Assembly (NCBI GenBank): GCA_001584585.1
Contig: LSYV01000086.1
Span: 46,505 to 61,929 of the forward strand
DNA: 15,425 nt
Direction of reading: 5' to 3'
DNA from: Gonium pectorale
Taxonomy: Eukaryota; Chlorophyta; Chlorophyceae; Chlamydomonadales; Volvocaceae
The translations under genes and the position numbers were made by a program. Shown one piece after another: positions 9,893 to 15,425 of the stretch; position 1 is the stretch's first letter, and the number at the start of each line of letters is the position of its first letter. The notes beneath the pieces were generated by a model. It did no database searches, was not told the origin of the DNA, and saw only the letters and a list, made by a program, of their open reading frames with translations.

Positions 9893-10320
9893 GGTCCTCG
9901 CCTGTTCTTGGACAACTTCCCGTAAAGACCCTGCATTCAATGATTGACGGCCCTGGGTCTGTACATGCAGTGGTGGACATCGGCCCAGAACCGAAGGCCG
10001 GTTGAAACGCACGCAAGCCGTGCATAGAGTGAACCCAAACACTGCGCCCCGTCCTGTGCACGGAGGAAGCACAGCAGCTCATGCAACTTGTGCTAGAAAA
10101 CAATGGCGGCAGCCGCGACCATAAGCCCTGCTACCATTACCGTGCCGAGATGCCGTACAGTAACAGGCAACAAGTGTCTCCAGCGCAGCCAGCCGACACA
10201 TAAGCCCAGCTGTAAAAATACTAAAACAAGAAAATGCAATCGTTCCAGCGAACGTATTTCTCAGAGCGCCCACGATCATACGACCTGCCCGGTGTACGGT
10301 AACACCCGTGCACGAATCGT

Positions 10321-13300
10321 CTATGTGGCGACTACCTTGGTCACCGATAGGGCCGGGCGTTTGCAGATGAGGCAGCTCCCCAGCTGCCGCCGACGCCGCA
10401 TCTCACCCTCGCAGTCGGCGCACATGCAGCAGTGCACCACGTCCGCGTGCACAAAGCCCACCACCGCGGCGCTGGCCATACACACGCAGCACTGCCCGTC
10501 CAGGCCGCGCCCAGCGGGGGCCCCAACGGGCCCCCCCACTCCCTGCTGCCGCCCTAGAGCCGCGCCCTCTCCGCCGCTGCCCGTGCCGCCAGCGCCATGG
10601 CCACCACTTGCAACGTCCCCATCATCCTCACTGTCCGAGGACAAACGGCTAGGCAGCGCCAGCTCCGGGGCAGCACCTAGCCGAGGGCGCACACCGCCGC
10701 CACCACCATCACCCGCCTCGGCACCGCCGCCGCCTCCTTCATCGGCAGCGGCATACTCCCCTAGGCGGCAGTACAGCTCAAACGCCTCGTGCAGAGCAAA
10801 CGCCGCCAAGTGGAGACCGACCAGGGGCCAGAACTTCACACCCGTGGCGATGCGCACAGCTGCAAAAGCCACCAAGTAGATGGCCTTGCCGCCGTCCACC
10901 GAGCCTGATTCCCGCTTGCGCCGCTCCATCTGCCTCTCCAAAACAGCACGCAAGCGGCGGTGGCGGCGGCCGTGCCGCGCTAATCGGCGGACCAGCAAGG
11001 ACTCGACGCCGTCCACGCAAAGGAAGTATAGGAAGAGCGCGCAGAGGAAGGCGGCCGTCGCGACAGCGAGGCCTGACGCGTATCGCCACGCCGTGACAAG
11101 CCTCACGCAGCCGCCGCTGGCGCTGGCGCCTCCGACGCTGTAGACCGCGGTAGCGACCGAAGCGGTGGCAGAAGGGCCGGTCGCGGGCGCCGCCAGGCCC
11201 CTCTCCGCTGATAGCGCTCCCGCGGCAGACTCTAGGCCTTCCACAACTCCTCCGCGCGCCCCACGTAGCGCAAGATCGCTTCCGCCCCCGCCTCCACCGC
11301 TGCTGCCCGGCAGCACAGGTGCGAGGGCGGAGGACGACGGCTGAGGGCGGTGGAGTCCGCCGGTATCAGCAGTCGCGTCGGCAGGGAGCGACGCAATGCT
11401 AGGGGCCAGGCCATGGCCTCCACCACCGGCGGCGCCACCAGCAGCCATCCGCTTGAGCAAACCGAGCATACCGCTCTCGGCGCCACCGGCAGAGGTGCCA
11501 CCGGCGCCATAGTCGGTCTGCCTTTGAGGGCTGTCCGCATACGGGGACTGCCCGCCTGCCAACCGCGCCCCCCAGCCCCCAAACAGACGAAACAGCCAGC
11601 GCACGAGCCGATAGGCGAGGTATAGGACCAGGGCAAGCAGGACGGCCAGGATGGCTAGCAGCGGGTACAGGATGGACTCCAAGGCCGCAAAGAGTTCCGC
11701 GAAGATGATGAGGGGTAAAAGGATGACGAAGAAAGGAAGGAAGAATGGATTGCCCTGGACCAGTTGCTCGAAGCGCCCCAAAGGGCGGGGCCGACCAAGC
11801 CAGGTCCCGCTCCTGCCACCGCCGCCAGCCGCGGCAACGGTGCTGGCTGCCGCCATCGGACGCACCAGCTGCTGGCGAGATGGCGGCGGTGCCACCGCCG
11901 GCGCCGTGCTGCCCTGCGGACCTCCTGCGGCGGCAGGAGCGGCAGCTGGCCCGCTGTGCGTGCTATCCCGCTGGCCGTTGGACACCGACCGTTGCCGGGA
12001 TCGTATGGCAGACCGCCAGTGGAGCGTCGCCCAGAATGCCTCCGACGCTGCGGGGACCGTCCCACCGGTACTCCCCGGGGGCTGGTCCACCCTGGGCTCC
12101 GCCCTCCACCTTGACGGCAGGCTGGCAGGCCGCGCCTCGAGCCCCTCTCCACCACCGCGATTTCCATCGGGCCTGGTGCCGCCTTCGCCTCCATCTCCAC
12201 TGCCACCGCCGCCAACGCTGTCATTACCGTGCTGGGCGGCAGCCCCAGCCCGCAAGGCCGCCGCCACGCGAGACCAGCCCCTGGCCTCCGCACTTGTGAT
12301 CATGTGAGGATCCACGATAGCCCCCGCGAAGATGAGCTGACTCACGATCTCGGCACGGTTCCGAAAGAACAGGCTCGCCCGGTTCAGGGCGTATGACAGC
12401 GGGCTCTCGCCCTGGTCACCGCGGACAGCGCCAGTTGCACTGGCGCCGGCGTTCAACAAAAGCTGCACGAGCTGCGTGCTCTCCACTTGGATTGCCGCGA
12501 AGAGCGGCCCGCCAGCATCGGGGTCGACACGCGGGTGTGTTGCAAGAAGTGTGACGAGCGGGGCGTTCTGGCGTTTGCAGGCCTTGTACAGCGGCGTCCG
12601 CTTGCGTGCGTTGGGGGCGTTGGGGCGGATCCGATCGCATTCGAGGAGGGACTGGACAAGTTCCAGGCCGGCCCCGCCGTCATTGACCAAGGCACAGTCG
12701 ATGGCGACGTGGAGGGGCGTGTCGCCGGCGCGCGTAAAGTTGAGGCGTGCCGGCACGAGCCGCGGCGGTGGTATGAGGGAATTGCTGTGCTCTCTAGCGT
12801 TGCGTTGGAACTCAGCTGGAGGGCTGGTGGTGCCCCGCTTCAGCTGCAGCAGGGCATTGGGATCGGCGCCGTGGGAGAGCAGGCGCTGCGTGCCGTCAAC
12901 CCAGCCAAGGGCTGCGGCTAGGTGAAGTGGCGTGAAGTCGAACTGGTGAGGAAGGCCCACTGGTTTGGCCACGTCTGCACCACCGGCAAGCAAGACGTCG
13001 AGAAGGGGTAGATTCCGGGACAGGAGAGCATAGCCCAGGGGTGTGCATTTGCAGCCCTTGGGGAGCGGGCCTACGTCCTCCGGGAAAAGCATGCGCTTGT
13101 TGGGGCTGGCGCCGGCGCGCAATCGGGCTGCGACCGCGCTCGAGCCGCCTTGGATGTCACCCTTAGAGAGGGAGATCTGAGGAGTGAGGGGCGGGGGGAG
13201 GGGGCAGCTGCTCACAGGTGCCATGCCGCAAGGTCAGGCAAGCCGGGCCCGTAGCGAGGAAACTGCGGACAGACTATTCCCAATTGTAGCATGTGCAATC

Positions 13301-13389
13301 ACGAAAGCTATCGGATTATATAGAGAAAACATCGAAAGGCGCGGCTTTGCGGAACGGGCAGACTCCCCACACCTTACCTCGTTACCCAT
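10321..13389 (-). CDS. Membrane ankyrin-repeat protein with C-terminal MDM2-type RING finger (probable E3 ubiquitin ligase)
   Basis: My model has two exons: 13389-13378 (MGNE) and 13176-10321, giving 955 residues. The intron 13377-13177 has donor GTAAGG and a C-rich tract ending CTCAG; phase is 0. The large exon alone is open from an ATG at 13224 (967 codons), the alternative start. Residues about 48-298 hold six ankyrin-like units (CTPLGYALLSRNLPLLDVLL; FTPLHLAAALGWVDGTQRLL; DTPLHVAI; RTPLYKACKR). A disordered Gly/Ser/Pro linker follows, then hydrophobic helices at about 481-505 and 507-531, a third at 703-725 and perhaps a fourth at 769-799. The C-terminus has ligands C900, C903, H914, H919, C923, C926, C939 and C942. 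This order and spacing (C-x2-C-x10-H-x4-H-x3-C-x2-C-x12-C-x2-C) fit the C2H2C4 RING of MDM2. Such RINGs recruit E2 enzymes; ankyrin repeats would bind substrate. Target and membrane are unknown. Confidence 0.8.
10363..10491 (-). other. MDM2-type C2H2C4 RING finger (domain)
   Basis: The segment reads CCVCMASAAVVGFVHADVVH, then CCMCADC, a basic stretch (EMRRRRQLGS), CLIC, and a 13-residue tail ending VVAT. All eight zinc ligands are present. Volvocine genomes encode many RINGs with a similar VGF-x-H core (recalled, not searched). Confidence 0.8.
11596..11748 (-). other. Tandem transmembrane hairpin in the RING protein
   Basis: FFLPFFVILLPLIIFAELF is followed almost at once by ILYPLLAILAVLLALVLYL and a basic RLVRWLFRLF. 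Two long helices with a very short turn suggest a re-entrant or hairpin insertion that leaves the ankyrin part and the following linker on the same side of the membrane. Confidence 0.7.
13378..13389 (-). other. Proposed 4-codon first exon (MGNE) of the RING gene
   Basis: On the minus strand GCAAG precedes ATG GGT AAC GAG and the donor GTAAGG. This fits the strong acceptor CCCCTCACTCCTCAG at 13177 in phase 0, giving MGNEISLSKG. Gly2 and Asn3 followed by a Ser at position 6 match the N-myristoylation consensus. A TATATAA on the minus strand at 13322-13316 would fall inside the intron in this model, or act as a TATA box if the ATG at 13224 is the true start. Confidence 0.55.
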
Positions 13390-13739
13390 CTTGCTCCACG
13401 ATCACCTCGTAACACGATGATTACACTCTCTAAGCATCCTGGTGATGAGCAAACTGACTGCAGGCTTTTCCATCAGTCCTCTCTTTTGGTGTACAACGAG
13501 GGCATTCTTGATGAAATAACACGGTATTTGCCACATTATAGGACAAAAGGTATCCAGGAGATGCACTGTATGTTCAGAGGCAGCTCTCGGAGCTGGTTTC
13601 GCGCACGGTTACGGGCGTGCAGAGGGCGGCTCCTGTCTGCAGGGGCATCCGACAGCGCTCCATGCGACACAACCATAAATTGAAGAAACTGTAGCCGTAC
13701 GGCAATCCGTTAATAAATTAGGCACTCTGCATCTGGCCT
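13390..13739. other. Upstream region of the RING gene, no gene seen
   Basis: Base composition is mixed and lower in GC than the exons. The only open frames are short and have no recognisable features. It should contain the 5' UTR and promoter of the minus-strand RING gene. No clear TATA box was found directly upstream of 13389. Confidence 0.45.
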
Positions 13740-13912
13740 GCGCTCCTGCTGCCGTTGCCCCGCTCTGCCACCTGGTCCGCATCGCCGCCCTGCAGCCGTC
13801 GCACAGGCAGCAGTGCACCACCGTCCGTGTGCAGGTAGCCTACCGCAGTACCGCTGCGGCCGACATCAGACACATGCAGCACTGCCGCAGCCTCAGCCGC
13901 TGATGACGCTAC
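13740..13912 (-). pseudogene. Decayed copy of an MDM2-type RING finger
   Basis: Minus-strand translation gives QCCMCLMSAAAVLR, then a TAG at 13842-13840, then TVVHCCLCDGCRAAM in the same frame. This mirrors the intact RING downstream (QCCVCMASAAVVGF ... VVHCCMCADCEGEM). Aligned with the intact copy at DNA level, it differs by an 8-bp insertion, where TACCGC is repeated at 13841-13846 and 13849-13854, and by one extra base near 13819-13822. The two changes add 9 bases, so the frame returns for the second half, but the middle (GYLHTD, with the first His ligand) is displaced into another frame and a stop appears. The last C-x2-C pair is not recognisable. An Ala/Ser/Pro-rich open stretch upstream (13909 to about 14100, minus) may be part of its linker. 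It is too diverged for a recent copy and may derive from a relative rather than the adjacent gene. Confidence 0.7.
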
Positions 13913-14600
13913 TCCGTCCAGCCACGGGTGGCAGCGCCGCTGGCTGGAGCTGCGACAGGTTGCGAGGTGCGCGGCTGCGACACAGCAGCGGCGGCGGCGG
14001 CAGTGGGCGGTGTGGCCCCAGTGCGCGGCGACGATGGGGCCGTGTGACGCCAGCTGGCTAGTTCAGCAGAGCCCGGGACGGGTCCGCCGGCGGAGGGCAG
14101 GGCTTTCTCGTTGGCGGCTTCCGCTTGTGCGAACTCGGAGCGCCTTCCACTGCTCGATATGCCGGCGGCAACAACGCCTGCGCGCCTCCAGATACGTAGC
14201 GGAGCAGCGAGGCCTTTTATCCGAACGGCTTTTTCTCGGCGCCTTCCGTTTTGCCCACGGATACAGCACCGCCATTGACTCTGCATACAGGTGCGAGGGA
14301 CGGCGCCACTGCACTGATCGTATGGTTCTTCTCCTTCGAGAGGGCGCGACGCGGCTGCAAATCGTTAGCGCACTCTCTGGCTCCTACCAAGGCGATGCCA
14401 TAGTCACGGCGCGCAGAGTGCTTGTCGCGACGTCTTCTCCGCTGCTCACAGGCAATGAACCTGCAGGTTGATAAGGGCAGGGCAAGTGGTCCGAGTTCGA
14501 GTTCGTGCGTTTTTTTCTGTGGAAAGGTTACAGGCGCAGAGGTGAGAAAGGGCACAGACAACGGGAGGGACAGGCAGCCCTCCCGTGATGAGAACCACCG
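13913..14600. other. Intergenic region, possible extension of the RING relic
   Basis: No convincing gene is visible. The minus strand from about 14100 down to 13909 is open and Ala/Ser/Pro-rich, like the linkers that precede RING fingers in this family. Further up, another minus frame has an Arg-rich helix-like stretch (YLEARRRCCRRHIEQWKALR, about 14080-14200) that could be a remnant of a cytosolic helix. Both readings are speculative. Confidence 0.3.
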
Positions 14601-14622
14601 AAACCCTGCCCAAACAACAGAA

Positions 14623-14643
14623 GGTTACAGGTTACAGGTTACA
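14623..14643 (-). terminator. Three tandem TGTAACC heptamers, probable poly(A) signal cluster
   Basis: GGTTACA occurs three times in a row on the plus strand (14623-14629, 14630-14636, 14637-14643), i.e. three consecutive TGTAACC units on the minus strand, each containing TGTAA. Another minus-strand TGTAA lies near 14526-14530. Confidence 0.5.
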
Positions 14644-15009
14644 CGTCCGTCAAAGCCGGGGGGCCCATGGACGAATTGCGAATATTGGGATGGGGGAGCG
14701 GGTTATGGTCCTCGTCTCTACCCCGCTTCAGCACTTGACGCCGAAGTATGGCGTGCCTGGTATCCCAGACAGCCTGTAGGTAGGCTCCCACCGCAGCTGG
14801 CGGGGCCTCCTTCATAATAATAATCATGAAACAGCGCACCACGGCAGCCAAGACCAAACACCAACGGTGCACACAAGAAGAGAAGGAGCCCTGCACCTAA
14901 AGACCACAGAATAGGAAGGCAACGACGAAAACAATGGAAAGGAGAAGCCGAACACCAGGACGGGAGAGAAACAGACCGAAAGGACCCGCGGAGCACAAGC
15001 AGCAAAGCA

Positions 15010-15020
15010 CCCCCCCCCCC
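15010..15020. repeat. Homopolymer run of 11 C
   Basis: A C run (G on the minus strand) within the presumed 3' UTR. Length may be unreliable in assembly. Confidence 0.8.
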
Positions 15021-15425
15021 AGCAAAAACCACCAAACTCAGCGGGCACCCTGCGACTGAGCGCGAGGCCTGCAGGCGACCACCCCGCCTCCCGCCTCCTG
15101 CTGCAAATCGAAAGCCTTCAGAAGCTGTATTAGTTGTTGAGTAGCTATAGTCCGGTTTCAATATTAGCCATTTACATGCACCTTCGGTGCCCTGTCCACG
15201 ACCCTTGAAACAAGGTCTGAAACTTTCTGACCCGGCATCTAAGGCTCCACCCTCGACACAGTGAGTTCGACGTCGTACATGCGCGTTGCTAAGGGTGCTG
15301 CATCGCCGCATCCCACCGGGTCATAACGGCAGCTGCACTACCATCGTCATCAACGAAGGCACGTGGGCTCTGGGTGCACTCGCAGTTTCAGAGGAGAGAG
15401 GGCGTGTCCCGGACCTTAAAAAAGA

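Larger units (their letters stand above)
9570..10320. other. Spacer between two tandem minus-strand genes
   Basis: Minus-strand transcription enters from the RING gene (stop at 10321) and restarts at the twin-DUF3110 gene (start near 9569). The DNA is clearly more AT-rich than the exons. The right part should be the RING gene's 3' UTR, but no minus-strand TGTAA occurs here. The left part should hold the promoter of the downstream gene; an AATATAG on the minus strand near 9638-9644 is a weak TATA-like candidate. A plus-strand TGTAA at 10211-10215 has no gene assigned to it. Confidence 0.5.
14601..15425 (-). other. Probable 3' UTR of a minus-strand gene lying right of the window
   Basis: Read on the minus strand this stretch is T/G-rich with many TTG, GTT and TGCTG words, as in volvocine 3' UTRs, and ends at three TGTAACC heptamers. 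An open minus frame (15311-14718) has a Cys/Leu/Phe/Ser-rich translation without domain features, so I treat it as noncoding. It also contains an ATT/AAT trinucleotide run at 14814-14824. The stop codon of the presumed gene was not found. Confidence 0.4.

Noticed and set aside
10103..10879. A 258-codon plus-strand open frame
   Set aside because: Its right half is antisense to the RING coding sequence and the left half is AT-richer spacer; no motif supports it.
11651..12307. Overlapping open frames in several frames inside the RING gene
   Set aside because: High GC removes stop codons in all frames; only the ankyrin/membrane/RING frame has domains.
14623..14643. GGTTACA triplet repeat as a telomere or interstitial telomeric repeat
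   Set aside because: Chlamydomonas telomeres are TTTTAGGG-type; the unit here is different and only three copies long.
14718..15311. A 197-codon minus-strand open frame with hydrophobic stretches
   Set aside because: The T/G-rich composition and the TGTAA cluster downstream suggest 3' UTR; the hydrophobic look comes from the T-rich sequence.
1..15425. CRISPR arrays, insertion sequences, integrases, rRNA or tRNA genes
   Set aside because: No regularly spaced repeats, transposase or integrase motifs, terminal repeats or cloverleaf-like sequence were seen; the window is eukaryotic nuclear DNA.

Overview
The window looks like nuclear DNA of a volvocine (Chlamydomonas-like) green alga. Coding exons are very GC-rich and full of Ala/Gly/Ser/Pro homopolymeric stretches. 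Genes are split by introns with GTGAGG/GTGCGG/GTAAGG donors and C/T-rich CAG acceptors. TGTAA-type poly(A) signals lie where gene ends are expected. I cannot name the species. No bacterial, phage, CRISPR or organellar features were seen.

Layout, left to right. (1) 1-510, + strand: the 3' end of a gene whose last exon resembles the C-terminus of the mitochondrial MICOS subunit Mic60/mitofilin. (2) 511-1862: convergent 3' UTR/intergenic DNA, with a minus-strand TGTAA at 1671-1675. (3) 1863-9569, minus strand: one large gene that I could assemble into about 12 exons with matching intron phases (about 1355 codons). It encodes a probable chloroplast protein with two copies of a domain resembling DUF3110, separated by a long Ala/Pro/Gly-rich linker with a coiled coil, and one hydrophobic segment before the first copy. 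(4) 9570-10320: less GC-rich spacer with small repeats. (5) 10321-13389, minus strand: a membrane-anchored ankyrin-repeat protein ending in an MDM2-type C2H2C4 RING finger, i.e. a probable E3 ubiquitin ligase. A 4-codon first exon (MGNE) is proposed, which would make it an N-myristoylation candidate. (6) About 13740-13910, minus strand: a decayed copy of the same kind of RING finger, broken by an 8-bp micro-duplication, a 1-nt insertion and loss of the last zinc-ligand pair. (7) 13910-15425: no convincing gene. The right end looks like the 3' UTR of a minus-strand gene lying mostly outside the window, ending at three tandem TGTAACC heptamers.

The genes do not form an operon and show no obvious shared pathway (mitochondrial cristae, plastid, ubiquitin). 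The most interesting items are the twin-DUF3110 protein, the membrane ankyrin/MDM2-type RING protein, and the dead RING copy just upstream of it. All functional statements rest on motif reading by eye, without database searches.
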